DNA from: Acanthamoeba lenticulata
Lineage: Eukaryota > Discosea > Longamoebia > Acanthamoebidae
Direction: 5' to 3'
DNA length: 64,000 nucleotides
NCBI GenBank assembly: GCA_002179805.1
Contig: NAVB01000017.1
Location: 1 to 64,000, forward strand
The position numbers and the translations under genes are program-made. Position 1 is the stretch's first letter, and each line of letters begins with the position of its first letter. Positions 1-11,644 of this stretch are shown here, one piece after another. The notes beneath the pieces were generated by a model. That model made no database searches. It saw only the letters and a list, made by a program, of their open reading frames with translations, and was not told the origin of the DNA.

Positions 1-2
1 TC

Positions 3-833
3 CGCCTGCCCATCAACGGCACCGACTTCACGCGCTCGCGCAGCACCAACTCGTCCGACGACGCCCAGTTCTGCCTCACCTACGAAACCGTGCTCGACAA
101 CGGGGCCGGCTTCGTGCTCGAGCAGTGCCTGTTTGACGGCGCGCGCTCGGTGGCGTTTGGCAATCTCACCATCGACGTGCCGCAGGACTACATCAAGATC
201 AGCCTGAGCCTGTCCAACATGGTTGCCTTTGACAACATGACGGCAGACATGACCGAGCTCGAGCCTGACTCGCGCCAGGTGGCGGTGGAGATGAGCCTCG
301 CCATGAGCCAGGCGGGCATCCTGCGGCAGGTCTCGTCAAGCGCGAGCGAGGAGGGTTTCATGGAGGCGCACGAGTTCGTGGGCGAGAGCTACTCGATGAG
401 GATGGAGCTGCCCACCTTCGCCCTGTTCAACACCAACGATTCGGCTCTGGCCTTTTCCTACTCCTTCAACTCGTCATTCACCTCTCCACCAGCCAACGAC
501 AGCAGCAACAGTGACAACAATGGGACGAGCAAGACATTTGCGCTGGTGCTCGCGTTCGACGGCGCGTTTGACTCGGTCTTCTACGACCCGCAGTTCGGCC
601 TCCTCCTCGGCCGCGACGCAAGCGGCGGGGAGAGCAGCGACGGCGGTGACACGACCATCCTCCTCCAGATCCTCGTGCCGGTGCTGGTGGGCGTGGCCCT
701 GCTCGTGGTGGTGGTCGTTGGCGTGGCCTTCCTCGCCTGGGTGATCTGGCGGAAGCAAACGGCAAAGGGCGCGTCGCACCACAGCATCATTATTGGAGCA
801 GAGCCAGAGCAAGAGGACAACAACGCCCTGTGA
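3..833 (+). CDS. C-terminal part of membrane-anchored surface protein (5' truncated by window)
   Basis: The reading frame is open from base 3 and ends at the TGA at 831-833. The product has an Asn-rich, probably glycosylated ectodomain, then a Gly/Ser/Asp linker, one strongly hydrophobic helix (core VPVLVGVALLVVVVVGVAF) and a short basic-then-acidic tail, as in a type I membrane protein. It is paralogous to the C-terminal third of the gene at 45458-48733: both share an NGA-F-QC block, a YDP-FGLLL motif and the same anchor layout. The copy here has no intron where the paralogue has two (before the VTLNLAS region and after FGLLLP), so the two differ in gene structure. Function unknown; adhesion or a cell-surface role is only an inference. 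Confidence 0.75.
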   Translation, partial: RLPINGTDFTRSRSTNSSDDAQFCLTYETVLDNGAGFVLEQCLFDGARSVAFGNLTIDVPQDYIKISLSLSNMVAFDNMTADMTELEPDSRQVAVEMSLAMSQAGILRQVSSSASEEGFMEAHEFVGESYSMRMELPTFALFNTNDSALAFSYSFNSSFTSPPANDSSNSDNNGTSKTFALVLAFDGAFDSVFYDPQFGLLLGRDASGGESSDGGDTTILLQILVPVLVGVALLVVVVVGVAFLAWVIWRKQTAKGASHHSIIIGAEPEQEDNNAL

Positions 834-3029
834 TTAGTCTTCACTCACGTGTTTGCGTATCGTTGGCTTTGTACGTTTAAAAATATAGGTTCAGGTTTTG
901 GTTATGCACGGTGCGTTGCCGTCTTATTGTCGGACAGCCACTCAATCAGCCATTGTTGCAGCAGCACTTGCCAAGAAAAAGAAGGCTGGGCATTTCTCTG
1001 TAGCGTTTTCGTCACCATACCTTTTACATTTTTTTCACCAGCACATATAAGTTGTTCATCTGCTTCTACATCATCATCATCAGTGTCTCTTTCATCATCA
1101 AAGCCATAAAGGAAAGTATTGATATTGTTATCACCATGGTCTTGGACATATTTAAACAATTGTTCTAATAATTCAATAATAATATCACATTCCTTTTCAT
1201 CATTGATATGGTTCTTTTTACATAACATTAGTTTCTGAAACTTGCCAATATAGATGTAAGGGATACCAGCCCCTTTACTGCTTCTCCTGGTGGTACAAAA
1301 GACACAATTCTTCCCACTAACTGGTTGGGAGTAAGATTGGTCAAAGCAAAGGGGGTTGTAGGTGCTGGGATGGTGCAAGGCTGTTTTTGCCTTATAGTAC
1401 TCTCTTCTTGAGAGGGTGAAGGTGTAAAAAAAAGTGGAGATTGAGGAGGACTAGTAGCTGTAATAGATTTTGATATACAAGCACAATGATGGGTACATCT
1501 ACCTTTGCAGTTGGAACAGGTACAGAGGGGTGCTACACTGTTCACAATATTCAACATAACAACAAGGGAAATGAATAACTAACTTCAATAGCTTTAATGT
1601 CAAAGCCACAGAAGTAGCAAACAACTGTTGCATCCATCACCATGATTGCTCAGATCGTTTTGCGCTCTGCGGCCGTTTCACCCACGCAACCGGCCATGGC
1701 GGAGAAAAATTTTTGGCGCACCACGGCTCACTCAAGCGCACCACCCGGCACTTGGCCAGCACAATTTTAATTCAATTTCAATTTTTTTAAAAAAATATCA
1801 TTTTTGCCACGTACCAGTTCTTGTGGCTGTGCCCTTGTTGACGTCATCATTGCTGCACACGTGTGTGTATGGCAAGCGACATCTTCTTCTTGAAGTAGAG
1901 CTTCGAGCACGTGCTTCTCAGCCTTGGCGAGAATGTTGGCGATGAAGTCTGTCGGCGTCGCCCGAGAGCAGATGCAGCAGCGCGGCCGTCGACGGACCAC
2001 TGCGCGTTGGGCAGATGAAAATCCTAAACCAAACCTCACCAAGAGAACGAAGCGTTGTTCAGTTGGCGCACACGACGAGTCATCTGGACCAACGTCAAAG
2101 CTCTGCGACACGCTGGCCACAAGCAACACACCCAGGCCCACACTTATCTCACTGGCATCAACCCCCTCGACGCCAGCACGTGCAAGTGTTTCCTCGCCAC
2201 CCCCAACGCCCGACCTGAGGAAGTCAGAGCGCGTGCGGAAGCCGTCAGCTTAGATGGCCGAGGTAAACTCTGAGAAGGCCCGGATGGACGAAATGGAGGT
2301 GCACAAATGGCGGAGCTCAAGGCCAAGCAGCATAAGCTTGCGAAGCAGGCCACCGTACGTTTGCTTTCTTCCCTGCGTCACCTTTAGAGTTTTCTTGCTG
2401 ACGTGTGATGAAATGACCTTAGCAGAGTCAGTCAGAGGAGCAGCTGTCGGTGGTCTCAGAGGGACCACTTCTGCTCTCTTCTGACGTGTCAGAGCTCAAG
2501 AATGCCAACTGTGTACCACGTAGGCTGTGCTTCCGTCCAGTTCCCCGCGACAAGAACTCCTGGGTCGCAACAACAATGCCTGCTGACCTCAAGATGACCA
2601 AGGCCATCCGGGGGCACCTGCGAATCTGGTTGGTCGCTTGGGCTCCGTCAAGAGACCGTCAAGAGTGTTACCTCCCACTGGTCGATTAAGTGCCAATCAG
2701 TCCATAATTGTGAGGGATTTGATGCTTCTGGCTCGCAGGTTAACAATCACATTGGGCATTCCACCTACATCCTACTGGTTCACTTGAGTCAACGAATCGG
2801 TCGTATGGGGGTGAGTGTTGTGGCCAGTTTCCTCCTACTGGCCGATGCAGTTCCTACCTCCGGAATCAACGGTGGTGTGGGCGTGCCCGATGAAGAGGGC
2901 TAATGGGCGTGCTCGTGGGCCAGGGTGTGGAAGTGGACATGGCCACCGAACCCAAGAGAACAAAACAGCAACAGTATGCTCAAGGTGCTTATTGTACAGT
3001 TGAACAAGCCATCCCCGCTCAGCCCGCGG
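834..3029. other. Gene-poor interval with an AT-rich island
   Basis: No gene can be supported with confidence. About 1000-1640 is clearly richer in A and T than the flanking genes. Around 1924-2253 a plus-strand frame ends in a basic ERVRKP-like stretch that resembles the spacer between integrase and reverse transcriptase in copia elements, but nothing else supports that. The remainder shows no recognisable coding, RNA or repeat signal. Confidence 0.5.
902..1557 (-). pseudogene. AT-rich degenerate ORFs with a Cys-rich motif
   Basis: Two overlapping minus-strand frames (1557 to 1228, and 1378 to 902) look like one reading interrupted by a frameshift. The first carries a dense cysteine cluster (CTCSNCKGRCTHHCACIS), similar in spacing to CXC-type zinc-binding motifs found in some transposases and in tesmin/TSO1 proteins, followed by a Pro/Ser/Thr-rich spacer. 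The second is rich in Asn, Asp, Ile and Lys, unlike every neighbouring gene. The base composition suggests a transposon or virus-derived insertion rather than a resident gene. I do not recognise the family. Confidence 0.3.
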
Positions 3030-5464
3030 CTAATAAGGGCGCTTGCCGCTGCCGTCGTTCCACAATCCGTCGCGCGTGAACGCCCCAAAGTCTTGCGAGC
3101 CCGATGTCAGCGGCCCGCCCACGCGCGGCACGAGCGCCTTCACGTTCCGCTCAACGACCTCCTCAAAGCTCATGGCCTCCCACTCGGCCGACGTGATGTG
3201 CTCCAAGCCCTGCGGACCGAGCTGAGGGTCGCCGTTGGCAAAGCTCATGCTGGCCACCGTGTAGTTTGCCTTGTTCCACACGATGCTCGGTGTGTCGACG
3301 ACGAAGTTGGCCGGCTTGACCTTGGCCCCTCCCATGTAGTCATCGTAACCGGGCTGGTTGTTGAGCGATGACCAGACGTACATGCTCGACAGCGTGCTCG
3401 TCGCGGGCCACAGCGTTGGCATGTCCACGCCCTTGATGGACACGCCGGGGCCTTGGAGCGGATCGTGCGGCAAGTCCGACGCGCCGCGCAGGGCGATGGG
3501 CGTCGGGTAGTCGTAGCTCACGCCGGCGTCTTGCCACGGCCAGAAGCCCCCGCCCCCGCCCACGGGCGTGATCAAGGTCCGCCCCGTCCCGGTGAGCTTG
3601 GTCCCGTCGGCCTTCTCGATGACAAACGTGGTTATTGGCGGACCGGACAGGAACTTGGTCACGTTGAGACCTTTGTCCGAGAGCGTGCCCATGAAGTAGG
3701 TCCACGGCACCTCGGCCAGCCTCGGGTTGACGAGGGTCATCGTGTAGGCCTTGACGCTCGCACGTCCACCGCCTCCGCGCCAGTAGAGCACTTGTTGCAT
3801 GAAGCCTGTATAGGCGGCTCCGTTGATGGTGAAGTCCGTGAAGGGCGCCGAGTGGATGACGCCCGGAGGCGCCGCCAGGTTCTGGTCGATCTCGAACTGC
3901 GTCGCCGAAGTGGCGGCGGTCACCTGGACGAGCTGGGTGAAGTTGAAGCCCCGCAGCCACGTCCACGTCAACAGCGGACGAACTTTATCCAGAACCGTGA
4001 TGGTTAGCACTTTGCCGGGCTTGCCCGTGTACTCGCCGTTGCCCGACCCGTCGTCGATGAAGCCTTGGTTGATGCTCGGCGTGCCACCGAAGAAGCCCTG
4101 CGACGCCCCGGTGGCCTCGGCCTTGTACATCTGGTGGCGGATGATCTTGAGCCCTTGCGGCGAGCCGCCGTCGGCCACCTGGATGTGGTCGATGTGGTCG
4201 CCCGTGTATCGCATCGCCGCCATGGTCACGCAGTCCATGAGGGTCATGTTGACCGCGTTGGAGACCCAGATGGCGTTGGCGTAGTACTGCCGCATCTTGA
4301 ACCGCGCAACCGTGATGTTGATGTTGCGTGTGCCCTGCTTGTCGACCACGCCCGAGTTGAGGCGGTAGGCGTAGATGTCGCTGGCCTCGCAGTTGACGCA
4401 CCCCGAGAACTGCACAAAGCTCACGCCCGTGGTCGCTTCCTTGTGCGTGAACGAGCCATTGCAGAACCGAACGGCCATGTTGGTCGAACCGCCGCCGAAC
4501 ACAACCATGGCGCTGATGCCGTAGGTGGAGGTGAGGTTGCCGACGAAGTTGATGCCCGTGACGAGGATGTTGGAGCAGTTGGAAAAGATCAGCGAGACCA
4601 CGCCGCCCATCCTGGCCTGGTTGGCATGACGGATGGTCACCGTCTTGGGGAAGTGTATGTTGCTGAAGCCGATCCTTTGTGCTGTGGTGTCGATGCCGGT
4701 CGAGAGGTAGATCGTGTCGATGTCCAACTTGCTCGGATCGACGCCCCTGCCCAGAGGAACCCAGACGTTGTTTGACGGGTCGTAGGTGCCGATGTTGGCG
4801 GCGGTCTTGTCGATCTTGATGGTGAGGATGGCCGACTTGAACGCCCGCTTGTCCTTCGTGAAGGCCTCCACGAGGAACGTGTAGACCCCGCTCGTCCGGT
4901 TCAGGTTGGCCAAGTCGCCAGCGGTGGAGGGCGTCGGCGTGGAGGCGTTGATGCCTTCGTTGACGAGACCCGAGGGGAGAATCCAATGGGCGATGGAGGC
5001 GTTGTCCATGTCGATGGTGGGTGTGATGCGCCAAAAGGCAGGCAGCTGGCTCGACGAGGGCAACAGGCCCAAGCCGCTGTAGGACGACGGAAAGACGTGG
5101 ACGTCGCGCGCACTGAGGCGCACGGCGCCGGCACGAGCGGGGGTCAAGGCGCCGAAGACGATGGTGGTGTCTTGGAGGGTGTAGGGATCAGCCGTTTGCC
5201 CGCCACTCCCGCTTCCGCTGTCGCTCAGTCCCACCTGCGTTTGCATTGATACGACAGATTGTTTTTTCATATGAGTTAATGATCGACAAGCAGAAGAAGA
5301 CGCGTATCGAGTCAGCGAGGTGGAGACAAGAAGAAAGAAGCAGAAAGGAGAAGATGAGGGAAACGCACGCCCAAGCCGACGCCGAGGGCGATGGCGATGA
5401 TGGGTATGAGGACAAGCACGCTCACCACGGCTGCGATGATGGCAAGCCTCGTCTTCGGGTGCAT
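3030..5464 (-). CDS. Signal-anchored beta-helix-like surface protein, family copy A (intact)
   Basis: Two exons: 5464-5369 and 5234-3030 (intron 5235-5368, GTGCGT donor, phase 0), giving 766 residues. Exon 1 encodes a short basic N-terminus (MHPKTR) and one hydrophobic helix, a likely signal anchor. The same small exon precedes copies B and D and, diverged, C. The ectodomain contains an Ig-like opening region (about residues 50-160), then runs of NCSN, NISV and GINF-type turns typical of right-handed beta-helices (about 200-380), then a conserved C-terminal block ending in DGLWNDGSGKRPY. It is the longest family member and has no visible defect, so it is the reference for the broken copies. 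The family was not recognised; a surface or wall role is inferred. Upstream it lacks the GTGCAC element seen before copies B, C and D. Confidence 0.8.
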
Positions 5465-6340
5465 CTTCTCTTGGGTGTGTCTCAAGGGTGGTAGGCTTGG
5501 GGCATAAAAGCTTTTGCAGTCACAGCTTCTTTTCTAGCTGGGTCCGGAAGCGAAAACGTCCTCCACGATCGAGCTTTAATTTGATCGGCCAAACCTGCTC
5601 GGATTGGTGCGGCCTTAAATGACTTGTTAAGTTGGCCCAGCAATCGGAGGTTGTGGGCGTATAGGGATAACTCGGCTCCCCACTCATCCCCCAATGGTAG
5701 CCTGCGGTTGGCGCAACGATGGGGAGTGAGGCAACACCGGTTTTTTCCCAGATTGGCTGCGTCGCTTTATCCTTTTTGCGGCAATAATGCGCGGCGATAC
5801 ACACCTGCTACCAATCAGGAGTCTGCCTCCCCTATCGGGGCGGAGGGCGCGTCATTAGTGCGGTTAGGTGGGTGCATCCACTGCGAGGCATCGAGGACCG
5901 TCTCAACTCGAGAGTCAACGACAACAAAACACGTACGGAACATCAACATCAGCGCCGTGGTGCGATTCAAGGCGAGAATTTGTGTCTCGGGACAAGAGCT
6001 CGCCTATCCTGTCAAGGCACCCCTGGTCCACCAGAAGGGGTACAAGAACGCCAAGGTGGCGGTTGTGAAATGTTCGAGAAGATCCTCGCACGCCGACCTG
6101 TCGCTGGTCGAGGAGACGGGCTGCCTCGACCACATGATGCAGCTGCCACAAGACGACCAGCAAGCGCAGGCCTTGGCCGACGCGATCCTGTCCACGTATT
6201 TCGAGGAGGACGAGGATGAAGAGTACTCTGGTGAAGGTGTGATGGACCAGGGCGACGCGTTGGTCTTAACAATTTCCGTCAAAAAATTCGGCCGAACAAA
6301 AAACAGCCAATCCACAGAGGCGAGTGCCTTTTGCTCGCGC
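5465..6340. other. Spacer holding family fragment G and an unassigned open frame
   Basis: This lies between copy A and the 3' end of the M13 peptidase gene. It holds family fragment G, listed separately. After that a plus-strand frame stays open to about 6290 and reads like protein, with an acidic stretch (EEDEDEEYSGEG) near 6200-6230. It has no clear start, no partner exon and no recognised domain. It could be the remnant of a host gene joined to fragment G. Confidence 0.35.
5861..5978 (+). pseudogene. Family fragment G (degraded beta-helix segment)
   Basis: The plus-strand frame reads C-x-HCEAS, then a degraded stretch, then RNINIS-VRFKAR. This matches the region of copy A that reads C-x-NCEAS, then RNINIT-ARFKMR, in the same order and at nearly the same spacing. 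The orientation is opposite to copy A. Only about 40 codons are left, with small indels between the two anchors, so it is a relic. Confidence 0.6.
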
Positions 6341-9300
6341 TCACCAGATGTCGCAGCGCTTGGCCGGGTTCATGGGCGAGCCGGCAGGACAGTTGAAGGC
6401 CTGCGCAAAGTCGGCCAGCTGCGAGAGCGGCCCGTTGACGCGGAAGCGCGCCGGCGAGTGCGGGTTCGAGTTCACCTGTCGCCGCAGCGCCTGGGGCGTG
6501 TCGATCTGTAACGGTGATGCACATGTTGGTCATGTGGGTGGACTTGAGAGGATGGGCGAAGCCCGTTGTTGTTGTTGTGGTTGTGGCTGTTATTTACCTC
6601 ACACCAGTGGAGACCGTAGGAAATGAAGAACATCTGGTCGACAGACTTGCCGGGCAAGATTGTGGGCGGTGGCGTGGGCTGGCTCTTGGCGTAGGTCTTG
6701 AAGGCGGTGAGGGCTTGGTGAATGCCGCCAATGTCGGCCACGTTCTCACCCAGCGTGAGGTTTCCGTTCACGTACAAGCCCGGCAGCACCTGCGCAAAGC
6801 CCAACACGCCAATTATTTAAATAAGAATAAGAATAAGTGAATGAATAAATAGGATAAAAAGTTGATAAAAACGGGACAAACCTCATAGGTGGAGTAGAAG
6901 TCCGCCACGCAGCGGGTTCGCTGCTCAAACCGCTCCTTGATGGGGGCGGGCCACCACTGGTGCAGCTTTCCGGTGCCGTCATACTGCACGTGGATCATTA
7001 ATATATGTAAGCATCAGCTCAACCGCCAGTACTAACCAAGAGCAGCAAATAACACGAACGTTGGCACCCTGGTCATCGAAGCCATGGCTCAGCTCGTGGC
7101 CCATCACACTGCCGATGCCAGCAAAGTTGATCATGGGCGGGTAGGTGGCGTTGAAGAACCAGGGCGACTGATGTCGTGGCCGACGTGGGTGAGCAATGAA
7201 GAAATTCAAGTAAAAATACTAAAATAAATAAATAAATAGAAAAAAAAAAGAGGGAGATGAATGATGATCGAACCTGGAGGATGCCAGCAGGGAACACCAT
7301 CTCGTTGAGGGTAGAGTCATAGTAGGCATCGACCTTGGACGGGGTCATCTGCCAACGGCCCTTGTTCACGGGCAGCCGCAGCTGGGCAAACTGTGGTGCG
7401 CAGAGAGGAAGGGAGGATGGGGAAGGAGATGTCAGAGCCCAATTATCATCAGACCAACTTACCCGGGCTGTGCAATGACCAGTCGAGGCAAAGCGTTTTG
7501 TTGGTGAGGAAGTCGGACGGCGTACCTGATCAGCAACGGAGAAGGCATTGCAGGTCACCACGTTGTTGAGGAAGAAGTGCTTGGAGATATCAAGCGACGA
7601 GTAGTCCTTCCAGTGTTCGGGATAGCCTGGATTAAGACAAGCGCAGATCTTTAGTGGTGGTAATAACAGCAATTACGAGGAAGGCCCAGCACGCACCAAT
7701 GAGATTCTGGACCATGCTGAGCTTCTCAGCAGCAAGCTTGCGCGTGGTGTTGTCCATCCAGTTGACTGATCAGCCACATCCAACGATCGCACACATACAC
7801 ACACACGTACATACATACATACAAGCCAGTGAGCACAAGAACAGCGCCTCAAGAGGGGACTTGGGGGGGGGGGGAACGCACTGCCGCCCAGATTGGCGAG
7901 GAATGCCTGCTCAATGCGGTGAACGAGGTCTTTCGCCATCTCCTTGGAGACGCCCGAAAAGTGTTCCAGGACATAGTACCGGCCCAGGAGCTCTCCAAGC
8001 GAATGGTCGGTCTGCTGGACGCATCGGTTCCAGAGAGGAGCATTCTCCTTCTTGCCTGCCCACGCGTCCATCTTCAGCTTGAGCAACAAGAGAAAAAGAA
8101 GGAGAAAAAGAAAAAGAAGATTGCATACCGTAGTAGATCTTGCCAAAGAAGTCGAAGTTGGCGTCAACAAAGTTCTGAGACAGGGAAGGAGCCAGCTGGT
8201 TCAGGACGGAGTACTGCAGGTAGGTCTGCAACGCCTTGAAATCGGGTTGGTTCAACTGGTGCGAGGTCACCACCATTGTCCATGCATGTGTGCGTGTGTG
8301 TTCGTAAGTTAGAATGCGTCCAAACAAAGTTGGAGCGAGGAGAGAATGACTAGGGGAGTGTCGCACCAGGAGGGAAAGGTTCGAGAAGAAGCTTGGCGTC
8401 TCGATATCAACCACGTAGTTCAAGTCGCCGGCTGAAGTAAAAGAATAAGATTAAAGATAAATAAAAACAAAAATGTAAATAAAAATAAAAAAAGACACAC
8501 ATGCAAAAAAGGAAGCGCACCATCAATAGCAATGTTGGCGGTGAAGAAGTAAGCCTTCCAAGCGGCCTGCGAGATGCTGGGCGCCAAGTTGTAGAGCTGC
8601 CGCAGGGTGAGGTTGTTGTAGGTTGCGTAGGGGTCCCTGTGCGGACAAAGGAGGAGGGAGTGTGAGCAATGCACAACAACAAGTGCTTGTTAGGTTAGAA
8701 AAGTCCTGTGGTCGCACCTGAGGGCTGTCGGCGAGAGCGAGATGTTGGCCAGCGCCTTCTCGATGGAGAGCACTTGCTGGGCAGATTCCTGTTCACACAC
8801 ATTAGTGTTATTAACATGGAATATCTTGGCGGGGCGTCCACGCCTCCACACGTGACGCGTTGGGCAGCAGGATGGCGCGCTAACACGTACCACCAGGTCC
8901 AGACCCGTGAGCGAGAAGAGCTTCTGCACGTACTGCCCAAACTCACCAAACAGCGTGGGGTCTGCGCCGGTGGAGGGCATGAGGGAGGGGCATTCAATGA
9001 GTCGAAGCAGACGTGTGCGGCACTGGGGGGGAGAGGGGACGGTACCATCGTAGTCACTGGGCACGTCGAGAGAGAGGCCGCCCTGGCCGAGAATAAAGAT
9101 GTTGTTGGTTGGGTTCATGGCGTCAACACCGACCCTGGTTGTTTTTTTGAGGCGCAAACACAGGCAACGAGTCAAAAAAAAAAGGTCGTTTAAAAAAAAA
9201 GCAACACAGTGGGCGCATACCCGGCAGAGAACAGAGCATTGATGCCGATGGAGTGCAGATAGCCGACCGCGCTCATCAGCGTGTGCACATCCTCGACCTT

Positions 9301-9939
9301 TGATTCAATGCCAAAACATGCAGATGAGGGGAACAGACACTGGAAGCTTATGGTGACAAAAAGGTGGTGCGGCGTACGTTAAAGTTGGTGATGATGCCCA
9401 ACACGGGACCGAGGCCGAGGGAGTTGCGGTGGTCCATGTCCATGCACGAGTTGTAGAAGGGTCCAATGATGGGCCATTCACCAGCGGGGTTCTCGAGAAT
9501 GCCCCTCAGGACCCTGTAGAGTGACAAAGAAGATGTGAGCGTGCATGTTCATGTGAAGACCAGCAGTCTCAAGTGGCAAGTACTTCAGGTTGTTCTGCTG
9601 GATTTGGTCGAAGGCCATGCCGAAGTGGGAGGCATCAGGAGGCGGGGAGAAGGTGTTCAGCCAAGTGCCTTGGTTACGTAACCACGGCGTCAGTCTGGGC
9701 AAGTGGTCAAAGGAGCTCAAAACGAAGGGGAGGGGCCACATACCACAGGTGTACTCGTAGAAGTCAGTGCAGGGATCAACGGACGTGTTCATAATGGCCA
9801 TAATCTGCTTGGCCAGTTCACTGTAATCATCTTGGCGGCTGTCTTCATTATTCGTAATCGGAATTCGTACTTGGCTCGTGGCGGTGCAGATGGTTGCCAG
9901 TGCCCCCAGCACCAGCAAGATGCCGAAGAAGCTCTTCAT
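6341..9939 (-). CDS. Secreted M13 (neprilysin-like) zinc metallopeptidase
   Basis: Eighteen exons join in frame into 686 residues: 9939-9744, 9668-9584, 9513-9378, 9297-9221, 9134-9046, 8961-8891, 8788-8718, 8636-8521, 8431-8367, 8255-8129, 8055-7882, 7765-7697, 7626-7526, 7390-7274, 7167-7060, 6983-6882, 6789-6598, 6505-6341. The first ATG in frame (9939) starts a signal peptide ([20 protein letters not shown]) with no cytosolic tail, so the enzyme is probably secreted rather than anchored as in mammalian neprilysin. Family marks: [12 protein letters not shown] near the N-terminus, NAYY-like [20 protein letters not shown], the zinc site HELSH (about 522-526) and GENVADIGG with the third zinc ligand Glu583. 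It ends in the usual C-x-x-W. M13 enzymes cleave short peptides outside the cell; the substrate here is unknown. The length fits the family. Confidence 0.93.
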
Positions 9940-10226
9940 TCGATCCACGCAACTTGAGACTTGTGAAGTCCAAAAAGAACAAGCACACCAGCTATTCTAG
10001 TGGCGATCGGCCGTTTAATAAGGGTCAAGCATGTCAGTCCCTTGGAAATGTTTTTGGCTTGTTCTGGTTATGCACGGTGGGTTGCCCTCCGCCTCCGCCT
10101 TCAAGTCGCAGCGCTTGAAAAACGTGACGAAAATCTTTTTTTGGGGTATTTCTTTGGCGTTTTCATCGCCGTTTTCTCAAAACTTAAGGTTTTTGATGGT
10201 ACATTGAACGTCAGAGGTGAGCAGCT

Positions 10227-10304
10227 TGCAGGGCCTCAAGGTCATCCGCCACCTCATGCTCAAGGCCGAGGGCAACAGTGGCTCGCAGGGCTTCTTCGGC
10301 GGTG
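10227..10304 (+). pseudogene. Family fragment F (26 codons)
   Basis: The plus-strand frame reads LQGLKVIRHLMLKAEGNSGS and then QGFFGG. This matches the PQGLKIIRHQMYKAE...SQGFFGG stretch of copy A almost residue for residue, again in opposite orientation to copy A. Homology stops sharply on both sides, which suggests a small inserted or left-over piece rather than a decayed full gene. Confidence 0.75.
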
Positions 10305-10594
10305 GAGGAGCTCTTCAGTTACTTCCCCAAGCTCACTGTTCGCCTGCCAAACAAGGTTGAATTTGAGCATGATCATAACTCATGGGCTCCTTTTGACTCT
10401 CTTTCTTCTTTTTAACGTGCTCCTTGTACCTCCTCTGCCTCCACCTCCACCAGCCGCGCACATGGGGTGGAAGTGTTCTTTTCTGCACAGTGGACGCAAA
10501 TAAATCTGTGTGAGTGTGAACAAAGAATGAAGAATGATTACCTATTCTTTTTAAGGAACAGGTTGGGAGAGTTGATTGGAGGGACAGTGTCAAC

Positions 10595-10988
10595 TTGTTG
10601 ATGCTGGGGAGTTTTGCACAGATGTCCAGGAGTGTCATGTTGTGGTGGCCTGCCACGACCATGGGCTCCCTGGATGCCTGGGCTCCCTCCAACAGGGAGT
10701 GTGGCACCCTTGCTCTCTGGCAGACCAGCCACATCAAGGGAGCACTCAAGAACTTTGGCATGCTCAACTGCAAGCCCTGCAACTCGCCCTGGTAGCAGGA
10801 CTGCACTTGCCCAAGCCAGCCAGACTGCGCCTGATGATGTCAAGCTTCCCTACCATCAGCTCATCAGCAAGCTACTCTACATCACCATCTCCACCTACTC
10901 CCGCAGGTCTGTCGTAGGGATTGCCTTTCTTGCTCTCTATGTGGACAACCTGATCATCACCTCTGATCAGAGGCAGATAGCAGACAAA
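10595..10988 (+). mobile_element. Ty1/copia reverse-transcriptase remnant, rearranged
   Basis: Three copia polymerase signatures occur within 400 bases. First comes KNFGMLNCKPCNSP (the family form is roughly FGM-DCKPVSTP), then LPYHQLISKLLYI (form PYR-L-GSLLYL), then LYVDNLIITS (form LYVDDMLI). They are in different frames and separated by stops. In an intact element the YVDD block comes before the other two, so the order here is scrambled. No LTR or integrase is visible. Certainly non-functional. Confidence 0.65.
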
Positions 10989-11519
10989 TAGTGGAATCAA
11001 CATTCACCAACATTCACACCAGCATCTGGTGTTGCCCTGCAATGCCGTTCTCCTACCATAAAGCATCAGAAGTGACCTTCTGATGCCTACTATGTAACAC
11101 TCATGCACACACAATTAACCTTATCCAGTTTCTTCTTCCTTTGCGCACTCAAGTTCACAACAATTAGGTCAGGCGCTAGCAGAGCAGGGAGGGCTTGTCC
11201 TTTGTTCCACTTCATGTATCCCTGTAACGAAACGTGCCCGTGTACACTAAAAACAAGTTGCCTTGAGTAATATCTGGTGCCTCTCACATGAGTAACGAGT
11301 GGCATTTGACATCCCCATCAAGCGGCAGAGCGCTACCAGACCTAGGTTATCTTTCATGAGGCCGCATGCCTGCCAGACTTGTAGCGCGGCGCGTAGCATC
11401 GGCGTCAATGGCGAGCTGGTACGCGGCGGAAGCCTAATCATGTTGGTGTAATTGTAGTGGCGAAGAACGCGACCACAAGAGTTTTGTTCTCTTCGTCCTA
11501 CTTCTACAATCAATCCGCC

Positions 11520-11555
11520 GGTGTGTGTGTGTGTGTGTGCGTGCGTGCGTGCGTG
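11520..11555 (+). repeat. GT/GC-rich microsatellite
   Basis: A run of GT dinucleotides grades into GTGC units over about 36 bases, just downstream of the 3' end of copy B. Confidence 0.8.
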
Positions 11556-11644
11556 ATGTCCGCGCTCAAGTCTCCCATCCAGAAAAAAACATGCATGCTC
11601 AGTGTCCTGCTCATTGGATTGTACAGTCGTGGCAAGCGTCTGAC

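Larger units (their letters stand above)
9940..11644. other. Intergenic region with mobile-element and family relics
   Basis: This is upstream of the peptidase gene and downstream of copy B. It holds family fragment F, a copia remnant and a GT-rich microsatellite, each listed separately. Elsewhere I see no supportable gene. The first 200 bases presumably contain the peptidase promoter; no TATA-like box stands out. Confidence 0.5.

Noticed and set aside
1646..2353. Several short frames on both strands
   Set aside because: They overlap each other, lack splice partners and show no recognisable motif beyond one weak copia-like string.
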